Below are positions 44,501 through 53,070 of a stretch of DNA of 64,000 bases, piece after piece (within the stretch, counting starts at the first letter, position 1; the number at the start of each line of letters is the position of its first letter). The position numbers and the translations under genes are program-made. Where the stretch lies: assembly GCA_016720655.1 (NCBI GenBank), contig JADKKE010000006.1, forward strand, positions 177,960 to 241,959, read 5' to 3'. Origin of the DNA: Bacteroidota bacterium (GTDB lineage Bacteria; Bacteroidota; Bacteroidia; AKYH767-A; 2013-40CM-41-45). The notes beneath the pieces were generated by a model. That model did not search any database, was not told the origin of the DNA, and saw nothing but the letters and a program-made list of their open reading frames with translations.

Positions 44501-45412
44501 TTGGAACTACTGAAAAAACTCTGTTCGATTGCTGCACCATCCGGTGAAGAAGGACCAATGCATGATTTTTTGATGTCCTATATATATGAGTACAGTAAAA
44601 ACTGGAAAGTGCAACCAGAAATTTTTGCAGGAGAAGATTTTCAGGAATGCATTGTGCTGGTATTTGGCAAACCACGGACGGCAATTTTTGCGCATATTGA
44701 TAATATTGGATTCACTGTACGTTACGAGAATCAACTTGTAAAAATCGGCGGTACACATTTAAAGAGTGGAACGCAGCTGGTAGGAACTGATCGTGATGGT
44801 TCGGTGACATGTGAAGTTGTTTTGGATGATGAAAATCATCTTCTCTATAAATCGAAAAGGGCAATTGAACGTGGAACCAATCTATCGTACTTTCCCGATT
44901 GGAGAGAAGACGAGAACAGTGTTCAATGCTGTTATATGGACAATCGCCTTGGAGTGTGGAGTGCATTGCAGGTATGTGAAACACTTGAACACGGGGCAAT
45001 TGTTTTTTCCTGTTGGGAAGAGCAAGGTGGTGGCAGTGTACCTTTTCTGGCAAAATTCCTTTTTGAGAAATACGCGATCCGTAAGGCGCTCATCAGTGAC
45101 ATCACATGGATTACGGAAGGAGTTCGGCCCGGACAAGGAGTAGTCGTTTCGATGCGTGATTCCGGATTACCGAGGAGAAAATTCATCAATGAAATCATCC
45201 GGCATGCCCGCGAAAGCAAGGTTCCCTTCCAATTGGAAGTAGAATCATCCGGAGGCAGTGATGGCAATGAGTTGCAGAAACAGCCCTATCCTATTGACTG
45301 GTGTTTTATTGGAGCAGCAGAAGAAAACGTACACACACCTGATGAAAAGGTAAATAAAAAAGATATTGCTGCAATGGTGGATTTGTATAGGTATTTGATG
45401 GAAGAGTTATGA
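44501..45412 (+). CDS. M42-family (glutamyl aminopeptidase-like) peptidase
   Basis: The 303-residue protein begins at a TTG codon (MELLKKLCSIAAPSGEEGPM). It shows the M42 order: IFAHIDNIGFTV (about 62-73, His-x-Asp metal pair), CCYMDNRLGVWSAL (about 145-158, bridging Asp), FSCWEEQGGG (about 172-181, catalytic Glu pair), DITWITEG (about 202-209, Asp) and a final GAAEENVHTPDEKVN with the last His. The family is cytoplasmic, dinuclear-metal aminopeptidases. The TTG start is supported by the promoter at 44419-44448 and by the lack of an earlier ATG in frame. Its last codons GAG TTA TGA are part of the word repeat that follows. Confidence 0.85.
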   Translation: MELLKKLCSIAAPSGEEGPMHDFLMSYIYEYSKNWKVQPEIFAGEDFQECIVLVFGKPRTAIFAHIDNIGFTVRYENQLVKIGGTHLKSGTQLVGTDRDGSVTCEVVLDDENHLLYKSKRAIERGTNLSYFPDWREDENSVQCCYMDNRLGVWSALQVCETLEHGAIVFSCWEEQGGGSVPFLAKFLFEKYAIRKALISDITWITEGVRPGQGVVVSMRDSGLPRRKFINEIIRHARESKVPFQLEVESSGGSDGNELQKQPYPIDWCFIGAAEENVHTPDEKVNKKDIAAMVDLYRYLMEEL

Positions 45413-45508
45413 GTTATGAGTTTAGAGTTATGAGTTATGAGTTTAGAGTTATGAGTTATGAGTCACCCCGCACTCATAACTCATAACTCTAAACTCATAA
45501 CTCTTTTC
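45403..45508. repeat. Inverted word-repeat (GAGTTATGAGTTTA) shared by two convergent stop codons
   Basis: The left arm is repeated GAGTTATGAGTTATGAG and GTTTAGAGTTATGAG; the right arm (45471-45504) is its near-perfect reverse complement. A short CACCCCG loop lies between. The structure is mirror-symmetric to the point that both flanking genes end with the same codons, GAG TTA TGA (Glu-Leu-stop), contributed by the arms. Confidence 0.9.
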
Positions 45509-45914
45509 CACCAAAGAATTTGCCAATTGCATTTCTAAATTCCAGTGGAGCGGGACAAGGGCGATTGGTAGTTTTGTTAATGAAAACCAAAGAAGTATTA
45601 GCCGTGTTTAACAATACATCTTTTTCATTATACGTTTCGTATTCAAAACGAATTCTTGCCTGAGGCAATTCACGAATTGTAGTTTTTATAGTGAGAACAT
45701 CATCATAATATGCAGGTTTAAAATACTTCACGGAAAAATCCAAGACCGGTAACATAAGGCCATCTTCTTCCAGTTTCTTATAGCTAAAACCCAAACTTCT
45801 CAATGCTTCCACCCTGGCAACTTCGAAGTAAGCAGCATAGTTCCCGTAGTAGACATATCCCATTTGATCAGTTTCCGCATATCGTACGCGAACCTGTATT
45901 TCACTAGTATACAT
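45495..45914 (-). CDS. Acyl-CoA thioesterase, YbgC/4HBT hotdog family
   Basis: The 139-residue protein carries the 4-hydroxybenzoyl-CoA-thioesterase motif RYAETDQMGYVYYGNYAAYF (11-30), with the catalytic Asp16. It continues with the YFKPAYYDDVLTIKTTI and RIRFEYETYN strands of the hotdog fold. YbgC-type enzymes hydrolyse short or medium acyl-CoA thioesters; the physiological substrate is unknown. The last codons lie in the word-repeat arm. Confidence 0.9.
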   Translation of the reverse strand: MYTSEIQVRVRYAETDQMGYVYYGNYAAYFEVARVEALRSLGFSYKKLEEDGLMLPVLDFSVKYFKPAYYDDVLTIKTTIRELPQARIRFEYETYNEKDVLLNTANTSLVFINKTTNRPCPAPLEFRNAIGKFFGGKEL

Positions 45915-45984
45915 TGCTTTTAAATTTTACGGTGAAGATAAAAACGGAATTAAAATTCTTTATCATTGTTGTTAATTAAAAAAA

Positions 45985-46755
45985 ATGCTTCTTGTCTGCC
46001 GGAATTTATTACTTTTCGTTCTGACATATTCCGTTCTAAGCGGATGTTCTACAAAGGATCGATTACAAAAAACGGAGACAAGGGAATATGCGTTTTCAAG
46101 GGAAGGAAATGCAGAACAGGACTCCTTAGTTGAAATAAAAATCCGGCCATACAGGGAAAAGATGTCCGGTGAAATGAGTATTGTTCTGGCAGAAAGTGTA
46201 CAGGCACTCGAAAAAAAAACACCGGAAAGCAGATTGGGAAATTTTGTTGCCGATGCATGTTTGTTACAGTGTAACCAACGATTTACCTCTGAAGACGGAC
46301 GTGCTGCAGATTTTCTGGTGCTGAATAATGGAGGATTGAGAAAAGGTCTGCCTCAGGGAAAAATTACGAAAGGCGATGTTTACGAACTTATGCCTTTTGA
46401 AAATGAATTGGTAGTTTTAACATTGAATGGTGTTAGTGTCAAAAAAATTTTTAACTTCATCGCTTCCAAAGACGGAGCACCGGTTTCCGGAGTTCGTTTT
46501 CAGATAGAAAATAAAAATGCAATCAACATTACAATACAGGGAATACCTTTTGATTCAACAAAAACTTATAAAGTAGTAACATCCGATTATCTCGCCAATG
46601 GCGGAGATCAGTTTTCAATGTTTGGAGAAGCCGGGAAACGGGAAACAACCGGTTTAAAAGTAAGGGATGCCATCATTCAGTACTTGTACATTCAGGGAAA
46701 ATCAGAAGAAAAAATTACAGTAGACACTGACGGAAGAATCAGCTATGTCAAGTAG
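45985..46755 (+). CDS. 5'-nucleotidase C-terminal domain protein (lipoprotein)
   Basis: The 256-residue protein has a lipoprotein signal (LLLFVLTYSVLSGCSTK, lipid Cys21). The body is the UshA/5'-nucleotidase C-terminal substrate-binding domain: SRLGNFVADACL (about 76-87), LNNGGLRKGLPQGKITKGDV (about 111-130), ELMPFENELVVLTLNGV (about 133-149) and TSDYLANGGDQFSMF (about 196-210). It lacks the metallophosphatase domain, which is encoded by the next gene, overlapping by 11 bp. The order is thus C-domain then N-domain, the reverse of fused UshA. It probably forms a complex with its neighbour in the periplasm. Confidence 0.88.
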   Translation: MLLVCRNLLLFVLTYSVLSGCSTKDRLQKTETREYAFSREGNAEQDSLVEIKIRPYREKMSGEMSIVLAESVQALEKKTPESRLGNFVADACLLQCNQRFTSEDGRAADFLVLNNGGLRKGLPQGKITKGDVYELMPFENELVVLTLNGVSVKKIFNFIASKDGAPVSGVRFQIENKNAINITIQGIPFDSTKTYKVVTSDYLANGGDQFSMFGEAGKRETTGLKVRDAIIQYLYIQGKSEEKITVDTDGRISYVK

Positions 46756-47680
46756 AAGAGATTTTATACGTTCGATTGCGGGAAGTGCAGCTTTGATCGG
46801 GTTGACAGGAATTCCGATGGAAGTTCTGGCAAAGCATGAACTGGTGAAGCTCACGATACTGCACACCAACGATGTGCATAGCCGAATTGATCCTTTTCCG
46901 GAGAATGATCCCAAGTATCCCGGAATGGCGGGTGTAGCGCGAAGATCTGCATTGATCAGAAAAATCAGATCCGAAGAAAAAAATGTACTCCTCCTCGACT
47001 CCGGAGACATTTTCCAGGGCACGCCGTATTTTAATTTGTATGGTGGTGAACTGGAACTGAGCCTCATGAGTGATATGGGCTACGATGCTGCTACTCTCGG
47101 CAATCATGATTTTGACAATGGAATGGATGGATTGCTGAAACAAATGCCACATGCAAAATTTCCATTTATAAATTTAAATTATGATTTTTCTGATACACCA
47201 TTGAACGAAAAAATCATACCTTACAAGATATTTCAGAAAGGAGGCCTCACAATCGGCGTCATCGGACTTGGTATTGAATTGCAAGGACTGGTAGATGCTA
47301 AACTTTACGGAAACACACGGTACACAGATCCCGTGATCAAAGCAAACACAACAGCACGGTTGTTAAAACAAGAAATGAAATGCCAACTTGTAATATGCTT
47401 ATCACACCTGGGATACAAATACAACGAGAAAAAAATATCAGATGAGATTCTCGCTCAACAAACTTCAAACATTGATTTAATTCTGGGTGGACACACCCAC
47501 ACTTTCCTGGATGAACCTGTACACTACAAAAACACAGAGGGAAAAGATGTAATGGTTGCACAAGTCGGCTGGGCGGGTATCCGTTTGGGTCGCATTGACT
47601 ACTACTTCAATGTACATTCAGGGAAAAAAGAATCATTCGGCTCAAGTGTAAAAATTTCTGAAAAAACAATAGCCGTTTAA
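46745..47680 (+). CDS. 5'-nucleotidase metallophosphatase domain protein with Tat signal
   Basis: The 311-residue protein has a twin-arginine signal (SSRRDFIRSIAGSAALIGLT, RRDFIR at 4-9). A calcineurin-like phosphoesterase domain follows: ILHTNDVHSRIDP (38-50, Asp43 and His45), LDSGDIFQGTPYFNLY (about 80-95), LGNHDFDNG (about 118-126), SHLGYKYNEKK and GGHTHTFLDEP (about 240-250, the last two metal His). It is the catalytic half of a split UshA-like 5'-nucleotidase. Tat export implies folding, perhaps with metal, in the cytoplasm first. It overlaps the C-domain gene by 11 bp. Confidence 0.92.
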   Translation: MSSRRDFIRSIAGSAALIGLTGIPMEVLAKHELVKLTILHTNDVHSRIDPFPENDPKYPGMAGVARRSALIRKIRSEEKNVLLLDSGDIFQGTPYFNLYGGELELSLMSDMGYDAATLGNHDFDNGMDGLLKQMPHAKFPFINLNYDFSDTPLNEKIIPYKIFQKGGLTIGVIGLGIELQGLVDAKLYGNTRYTDPVIKANTTARLLKQEMKCQLVICLSHLGYKYNEKKISDEILAQQTSNIDLILGGHTHTFLDEPVHYKNTEGKDVMVAQVGWAGIRLGRIDYYFNVHSGKKESFGSSVKISEKTIAV

Positions 47681-47824
47681 TTTTTTTTTTATTTTTTTTT
47701 GAAGAATATTTGTTAGCGAATTTCAACACTCAATAACGCTTAGAAATTACTCTTTCGAGGGAAAGGGAAAAAGAAATTGGAAAACGAAACACCCAAACTA
47801 AAAAAAATTTTCTTGGAGACAACT

Positions 47825-49264
47825 ATGGAGAAAACTTGCGAGAGTGTATGGAAAAAATGTCTGCAGATCATTAAGGACAACGTAAGTGCTCAAAGTTTCA
47901 AAACCTGGTTCGAACCCATTAAATCCGTAAAGCTGGAAGGCAAGATCCTGACAATTGAAGTACCCAGTCAGTTTTTTTACGAATGGCTCGAAGAACACTA
48001 CATCACTTTGCTCCGCAAAACAATCCGTCAGCAACTCGGTACAGAAGGCCGTCTCGAGTACAGTATCGTGATGGAACATGCGAATGCAGAGTCAAAACCT
48101 TACACTGTGAAGATCCCTACACGGACTCATGGTGATCTGAAAAACAGCCCAGTAACTGTTCCGTTAAATGCTAACAGCAACAGTACGATCCGGAATCCAT
48201 TCATTATTCCGGGACTGAAAAAGGTAAATGTTGAATCTCAACTAAATCCTAACTACACCTTTGAAAATTTCATCGAAGGTGATTGCAACCGTCTGGCTCG
48301 CTCTGCCGGTTATGCGGTTTCAAACAAACCCGGTGGCACTTCCTTCAACCCATTGCTGATTTATGGTGGTGTAGGTATGGGAAAAACTCACCTGGCTCAC
48401 GCTATCGGTATAGAAATCAAAAATCAACATCCCGGAAAAACAGTATTGTACGTTTCTTCCGAAAAATTTACACATCAATTCATCGATGCAGTAAAAAATA
48501 ATGAGCAAAACGATTTCGTTCATTTTTATCAAATGATCGATGTGCTCATTTTGGATGATATTCAATTCTTCGCCGGTAAAGAAAAGACTCAGGATGTATT
48601 TTTTCACGTCTTCAATCACCTGCATCAAACCGGGAAACAACTTATCCTCACATCGGATAAAGCCCCTGTAGATCTGCAAGGTATGGAGCAACGCCTCTTG
48701 AGTCGCTTTAAGTGGGGACTCGCTGCGGATCTTCAAATGCCGGATCTGGAAACACGAATCGCGATCCTTAATAAGAAGATGTATCTCGATGGTATTGAAC
48801 TTCCAAAGGAAATTGTTGAATACATCGCCTACTCCATTACTTCGAATGTCCGTGAACTGGAAGGTGCACTGATTTCAATACTCGCTCAGGCTTCCCTGAA
48901 CAAAAAATCTGTCACACTGGAACTTGCCAAGCAAATGATTGATAAATTCGTGAAGAATACAACCCACGAAGTATCCATCGATTATATCCAGAAAGTTGTT
49001 TGCGATTACTTTGACCTGCCAATCGAAATGCTCAAGTCAAAGACCCGTAAACGTCAGGTTGTTCAGGCGCGCCAGATTGCCATGTACTTTGCCAAGAACA
49101 TGACCAAATCATCTCTCAGCAGCATCGGTGCCCATTGCGGCGGAAAAGACCATGCTACCGTTCTCCACGCCTGCCGTACCGTAAACAACCTCATCGAAAC
49201 CGATAAGAAGTTCAAAGCAAGCGTACTCGAGCTCCAAAAGAAAATAAGCATCAATGGTAAATAA
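47825..49264 (+). CDS. dnaA: Chromosomal replication initiator DnaA
   Basis: The 479-residue protein has domain I (MEKTCESVWKKCLQIIKDNV, then FKTWFEPI), a linker (about 90-140) and an AAA+ domain with Walker A GGVGMGKT (180-187) and Walker B LILDD (240-244). Domain IV carries the DnaA-box-recognition signature GGKDHATVLHA (438-448). The start at 47825 is preferred over the TTG-opened frame at 47777 because domain I begins there. Upstream (47681-47824) there is only a T-rich tract (about 47681-47699) and no TTATCCACA-type box cluster, so the origin cannot be placed here. A terminator follows. Confidence 0.97.
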   Translation: MEKTCESVWKKCLQIIKDNVSAQSFKTWFEPIKSVKLEGKILTIEVPSQFFYEWLEEHYITLLRKTIRQQLGTEGRLEYSIVMEHANAESKPYTVKIPTRTHGDLKNSPVTVPLNANSNSTIRNPFIIPGLKKVNVESQLNPNYTFENFIEGDCNRLARSAGYAVSNKPGGTSFNPLLIYGGVGMGKTHLAHAIGIEIKNQHPGKTVLYVSSEKFTHQFIDAVKNNEQNDFVHFYQMIDVLILDDIQFFAGKEKTQDVFFHVFNHLHQTGKQLILTSDKAPVDLQGMEQRLLSRFKWGLAADLQMPDLETRIAILNKKMYLDGIELPKEIVEYIAYSITSNVRELEGALISILAQASLNKKSVTLELAKQMIDKFVKNTTHEVSIDYIQKVVCDYFDLPIEMLKSKTRKRQVVQARQIAMYFAKNMTKSSLSSIGAHCGGKDHATVLHACRTVNNLIETDKKFKASVLELQKKISINGK

Positions 49265-49284
49265 TGCGTTTAACCAAAAATAAG

Positions 49285-49319
49285 AAAAGCCGTCCTCCAA
49301 AAAAGGGCGGTTTTTTTTT
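49285..49319 (+). terminator. Intrinsic terminator after dnaA
   Basis: AAAAGCCGTCC pairs with GGGCGGTTTT (one G-T pair) around a short A-rich loop, followed by nine T residues. It lies 20 bp beyond the dnaA stop. Confidence 0.8.
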
Positions 49320-49437
49320 GAATACGACCTCCCCTATTTTTGCTCTAAAAGATGGACGTTTTCGAATGAATTTCAAGTACTAATCTGAGCAGCCGGCAGA
49401 TGACAAAAAATTTTACTTTTGTGGCGATAATTTTCCC

Positions 49438-50595
49438 ATGAAAATCACTGAAGTATCCTCCCCGAAGGATGTTGCCGAATTCCTGAAACTCCCACGAAAA
49501 ATTTTTTCGGATGATCCGAATTGGATTATGCCCTTGGACAAGGATATACTTGCTGTATTTGACCCAAAGCAAAATAAATTCTTCCGCCACGGACAATGTA
49601 CCCGTTTTATTCTCCGAAACGACTCCGGAGAATGCATCGGAAGAATCGCCGCGTTTATCAACGACAAACTTGCTAAACGGGATCATCCACACACAGGGGG
49701 AATTGGCTTTTTTGATTGCATCAATGATCAGACTGCTGCTCATCTTTTGTTTGATACAGGAAAAAAATGGCTCGAAGAACGTGGAATGGAAGCCATGGAT
49801 GGGCCGATCAACTTTGGCGAACGGGACAGCTGGTGGGGTTTGATCGTTGAAGGCTTTACTCCGCCTTTGTATAAAATGAATTTCAATAAACCGTATTACA
49901 AAGACTTCTTCGAGTCGTACGGCTTCAAAACCTATTTTGAACAATGGTGCTTCTCCATGAAAGTGATGAGTGAGCTCCAGCCAAAATTCTACGAACGACA
50001 CGAGAACATCCGGAAGAATCCGGATTATCAGGCTCGGTATATTCGTAAAAAGGACTTGGATAAATATGCTGAGGATTTCAGGACCGTGTACAACAAGGCC
50101 TGGGGGAAAATCGGTGCAGGAAAAGACCTGGAGAAAAAACAGGTGCAGAAATTTTTTCGCTCCATGAAACCTGTCATTGACGAAAAAGTAATCTGGTACG
50201 TGTATTACAAGGATGAACCCGTTGCGATGTGGGTCAACTTACCTGACATCAACCAATTGTTCGGCCACTTTAAAGGGAAATTCGGATGGATTGAAAAATT
50301 ACGTTTCATTCTGATGCTAAAGCGACGAAGCACCAGGAAATTCATCGGACTCGTCTTTGGAATTGTTCCTGAACACCAGGGAAAAGGCATTGACAGTTAC
50401 ATCATTGTTGAGGGAGCTAAACTGATTCAAAAAGAAAAACTCTACGATGATTTTGAAATGCAATGGATCGGAGATTTTAATCCTAAAATGATCACGATTG
50501 CAGAAAACCTGGGCACATACAAAAGTCGGGTACTGGTTACATACAGGTATTTGTTCGACCGGAATGCCGAATTCAAAAGGCATCCGATGATCTGA
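49438..50595 (+). CDS. GNAT-like acyltransferase (YghO-type), 385 aa
   Basis: The 385-residue protein starts MKITEVSSPKDVAEFLKLPR followed by DDPNWIMPLDKDILAVFDPKQN. It contains a RHGQCTRFILRNDSGECIGRIAAFIND strand set and GGIGFFDCINDQTAAHLLFD, then a second GNAT-like half ending GIVPEHQGKGIDSYIIVEGA (about 315-335). The E-x-Q-G-K-G segment is an acetyl-CoA loop. DGPINFGERDSWWGLIVEGF is diagnostic of the YghO family, a double-GNAT fold of unknown substrate. Its end is 11 bp from the convergent DUF4833-like gene. Confidence 0.8.
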   Translation: MKITEVSSPKDVAEFLKLPRKIFSDDPNWIMPLDKDILAVFDPKQNKFFRHGQCTRFILRNDSGECIGRIAAFINDKLAKRDHPHTGGIGFFDCINDQTAAHLLFDTGKKWLEERGMEAMDGPINFGERDSWWGLIVEGFTPPLYKMNFNKPYYKDFFESYGFKTYFEQWCFSMKVMSELQPKFYERHENIRKNPDYQARYIRKKDLDKYAEDFRTVYNKAWGKIGAGKDLEKKQVQKFFRSMKPVIDEKVIWYVYYKDEPVAMWVNLPDINQLFGHFKGKFGWIEKLRFILMLKRRSTRKFIGLVFGIVPEHQGKGIDSYIIVEGAKLIQKEKLYDDFEMQWIGDFNPKMITIAENLGTYKSRVLVTYRYLFDRNAEFKRHPMI

Positions 50596-50606
50596 TCGAA
50601 AAAAAA

Positions 50607-51176
50607 TCAGGGTTTAAAGTGATCTATTACCTCTTGCTGACTGGCAGGATCTTTACCGACAATTTCGATGTCCACAATATTCGGAAACCAGAAAGTTCCG
50701 CCATCGAGGTGAATAAAAATTCTTTTCAACTCCGCCATTTTTCCATTGATGGTCATGAAGGCTTTGTATCTTTTTCCTTCTGAATCGCCAATCAGGAAAA
50801 ATTTCTTCTTTTCATAAGAAACAAAATTCAACATGTATTGACCGGGATGTCCTTTTACCGGTGTGGTCTGAATACCATATGCGTAGCGGCGTTGGACGTA
50901 ATTTAAATCTTCCTTTGAACTGTCGCTGGCATATTGCATCCAATAAATTTTCAAAGGATCATCCGTGTTAATTTTTCCGGACGGCAGCACATTTGTTTCA
51001 TAGACGATTGCATTCGTATTCTTGCTTCGCTGAACAAAAAAAAGTGAACGATCGTTTTGTGGCGGTGCCGGATAACGTGAATACAATGGATTTTTTGATG
51101 CAGCATTGTCACCGGCAAAAGTATCCTGAATCAGCAGGGAGCACAGAAACAAGAATACGACCCGGAAGGTTGACAT
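50607..51176 (-). CDS. DUF4833-like exported protein
   Basis: The 189-residue protein has a signal peptide (FRVVFLFLCSLLIQDTFAG). The body matches the DUF4833 pattern as remembered: YPAPPQNDRSLFFVQRSKNT (about 35-54), YETNVLPSGKINTDDPLKIYWMQY, RRYAYGIQ and a terminal TFWFPNIVDIEIVG. The family is secreted in Bacteroidetes and of unknown function. The assignment is moderately confident because it rests on recall of the pattern. Confidence 0.65.
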   Translation of the reverse strand: MSTFRVVFLFLCSLLIQDTFAGDNAASKNPLYSRYPAPPQNDRSLFFVQRSKNTNAIVYETNVLPSGKINTDDPLKIYWMQYASDSSKEDLNYVQRRYAYGIQTTPVKGHPGQYMLNFVSYEKKKFFLIGDSEGKRYKAFMTINGKMAELKRIFIHLDGGTFWFPNIVDIEIVGKDPASQQEVIDHFKP

Positions 51177-51332
51177 GCTATATTAGCTCAAAAATTCGCT
51201 GAATATGATTGTGGATTGTGATTTAAAAATGTTCATCGGAATTTTGTCTGCGCGTTCCGAACCAGAAATTCAAATGTTGCTGAATGACAATTACCAAGAG
51301 GAAAAACACTCTGTAGTTTGTCGGTAAATTTG

Positions 51333-51405
<73 letters not shown>

Positions 51406-51417
51406 AATTTCAATAGC

Positions 51418-51444
51418 AAAAAAAGGAACCCGAGAGTTCCTTTT
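51418..51444 (-). terminator. Hairpin between the two tRNA-Lys genes
   Basis: On the minus strand GGAAC and GTTCC (51425-51440) form a short stem with a TCTCGG loop, followed by a T-rich tract. It may terminate transcription of the upstream tRNA-Lys(TTT), or act as a processing site in a dicistronic precursor. Confidence 0.5.
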
Positions 51445-51453
51445 CTTGTTTAG

Positions 51454-51526
51454 TGATCCCGCTGGGACTCGAACCCAGGACCCATACATTAAAAGTGTAT
51501 TGCTCTACCAGCTGAGCTACGGAATC
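51454..51526 (-). tRNA. tRNA-Lys (anticodon TTT)
   Basis: The 73-nt minus-strand cloverleaf has acceptor GATTCCG/CGGGATC, D arm GCTC-AGCTGGTA-GAGC, anticodon arm ATACA-CTTTTAA-TGTAT with anticodon TTT, and T arm CTGGG-TTCGAGT-CCCAG. It lies 48 bp upstream of tRNA-Lys(CTT). Confidence 0.95.
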
Positions 51527-51679
51527 CTACTTGTTTAAAGCGGGTGCAAAAATAGGATTATTCGGGAATCTGCAATAGTTTGTGTAAAAATATTTCAATT
51601 TTGAAGGATTTTCGATTCATTCGGAATTTAATCATGGACTTGATTCTCAGGAGTAAAGGGAGTTTCCCGATTTTGAGTG

Positions 51680-51971
51680 TTATTAAGTTATTGTGTTATT
51701 ATTGGGTTATTGAGTTATTGGGTTATTGGGTTATTGGGTTATTGAGTTATTGAGTCATTCGCATCTGGCTGGGTAGATCCTTTCGTGGATCATGCATTTG
51801 TGAGTGTGTCTAGACTGCTTTTTTTCTTCTATATAAATGGTCAACGAAACATTGAAACGATCTGAATCAGAATTCAAGATGGTATTTCTGCTTTACCGCT
51901 TTTCATAAACGAATAAAATAGAACAACAGACACCCTCAGCCCAATAACCTAATAACCTAATAACTCAATAA
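51680..51971. repeat. Word-repeat inverted arms (GGTTATTGA words) in a long intergenic region
   Basis: The 600-bp region 51527-52126 lies between divergent transcripts and has no gene. Its left arm (about 51680-51757) is a run of TTATTGGGTTATTGAGTTAT words. The right arm (about 51941-51971) is the reverse complement, CCCAATAACC then TAATAACTCAATA. About 180 bp without coding potential separate them. Confidence 0.8.
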
Positions 51972-52126
51972 AAGCTCACTATACTAACATCTCCTAGAAT
52001 CCAACAAAATCAGTGGTTCACGAGATTTTCGTGTTAATAATCAGAACTAATTAAACCATTCACTTTTGGTCCCGTCTTAAGAACATTCCTGCACATTTAA
52101 AATTTAAACTCCTTAACAAAGATAAA

Positions 52127-52984
52127 ATGATGAAGAAGAAAAAAAATCCTTTCACACTGCTCACGATAGGTTTTGCAGTCACAGCACTCCTGATGACAAG
52201 TGCGTGTAAAAAAGACAATCAAAATTCAGACAACAAAGATGACTTTTCCAATTCCGCTTCGGATATGGGCCAGGTTGAAAATATCTATTCAGATGTCGAC
52301 AACATGGTAGCACAAGCTTCTGAAACAGGAGCGATCGATCAGCGCCTTGCTGCTCCTGCTGAAGATCTACAGTTTAATTTTTCGGGATGCGCTCTTGTGA
52401 CCCGCGATACTGTGAACCATACTCTGACTATTGATTTCGGAACAGGTTGTACCGGACAAGACGGCAGACTTCGGAGTGGAAAAGTGATTGTTACCTATAC
52501 CGGCGGTGGTTATTTTACACCGGGAGCTTCCTGGACAATTACATTCGACAACTATTTTGTAAACAGTCGTCACATTGAAGGAACGCGCACCGTTACCAAT
52601 AATGGATTCAACAGTTCCAACAACATGAACTGGCACATCAGTGCTGTGAACATGAAAGTAACACGCACAGATGGTACATGGAGAACATGGAACAGCGAAC
52701 GTACTCGTGAAATGATTGCCGGCTATGGTGATAGTCTGCACATCAATGATATTTACAAAGTGAATGGCACAGCGACATCAACACATAGCAGTGGTGATGT
52801 ATTCAATGCTGTGATCACAGATTTGATACGCGACAATTCCTGTTATTGGATTACCAGCGGTACCATTGCGATTACACCTCCAAATGGCGTCCTGCGTACG
52901 ATTGATTTCGGAAATGGTAACTGTGATGATTTGGCAACAGTGACGAAGAACGGGAATGTGGTGACTTTTCACCTTAGACCTTAG
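52127..52984 (+). CDS. Lipoprotein of unknown function
   Basis: The 285-residue protein has a lipoprotein signal (NPFTLLTIGFAVTALLMTSA then CKK). The body is beta-rich with Asn/Gly/Thr and repeats of a GTCTGQDGRLRSGKVIVTYTGG type (about 107-128), an ITFDNYFVNSRHIEGTRTVTN segment and VTRTDGTWRTWNSERTREM. A second G-F/N-G-N-C-D-D-like end (DFGNGNCDDLATVTKNGNVV) closes it. Such sequences resemble Bacteroidetes lipoproteins that are probably surface-exposed. No known domain was recognised. It is convergent with yqgE and ends at the word-repeat structure. Confidence 0.72.
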   Translation: MMKKKKNPFTLLTIGFAVTALLMTSACKKDNQNSDNKDDFSNSASDMGQVENIYSDVDNMVAQASETGAIDQRLAAPAEDLQFNFSGCALVTRDTVNHTLTIDFGTGCTGQDGRLRSGKVIVTYTGGGYFTPGASWTITFDNYFVNSRHIEGTRTVTNNGFNSSNNMNWHISAVNMKVTRTDGTWRTWNSERTREMIAGYGDSLHINDIYKVNGTATSTHSSGDVFNAVITDLIRDNSCYWITSGTIAITPPNGVLRTIDFGNGNCDDLATVTKNGNVVTFHLRP

Positions 52985-53070
52985 CGAGTGAAGTGAATGG
53001 TGAATGGTGAATGGTGAATGGTGGTAGTGACAAACCACTATTCACCATTCACTCTTCACCATTCACTAAT
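52979..53070. repeat. Inverted word-repeat (GTGAATGGTGAATGG) between convergent stops
   Basis: The left arm is GTGAATGGTGAATGGTGAAT, repeated. The right arm (53038-53068) is ATTCACCATTCACTCTTCAC then CATTCAC. A 15-bp centre separates them. Both flanking stop codons (TAG) lie at the arm edges. Its CTTCACCATTCAC vocabulary also occurs in the toxin-antitoxin spacer at 10.5 kb. Confidence 0.85.

Noticed and set aside
47681..47824. Replication origin upstream of dnaA
   Set aside because: Only a T-rich tract is present. No cluster of TTATCCACA-type DnaA boxes could be seen, so an origin was not called.
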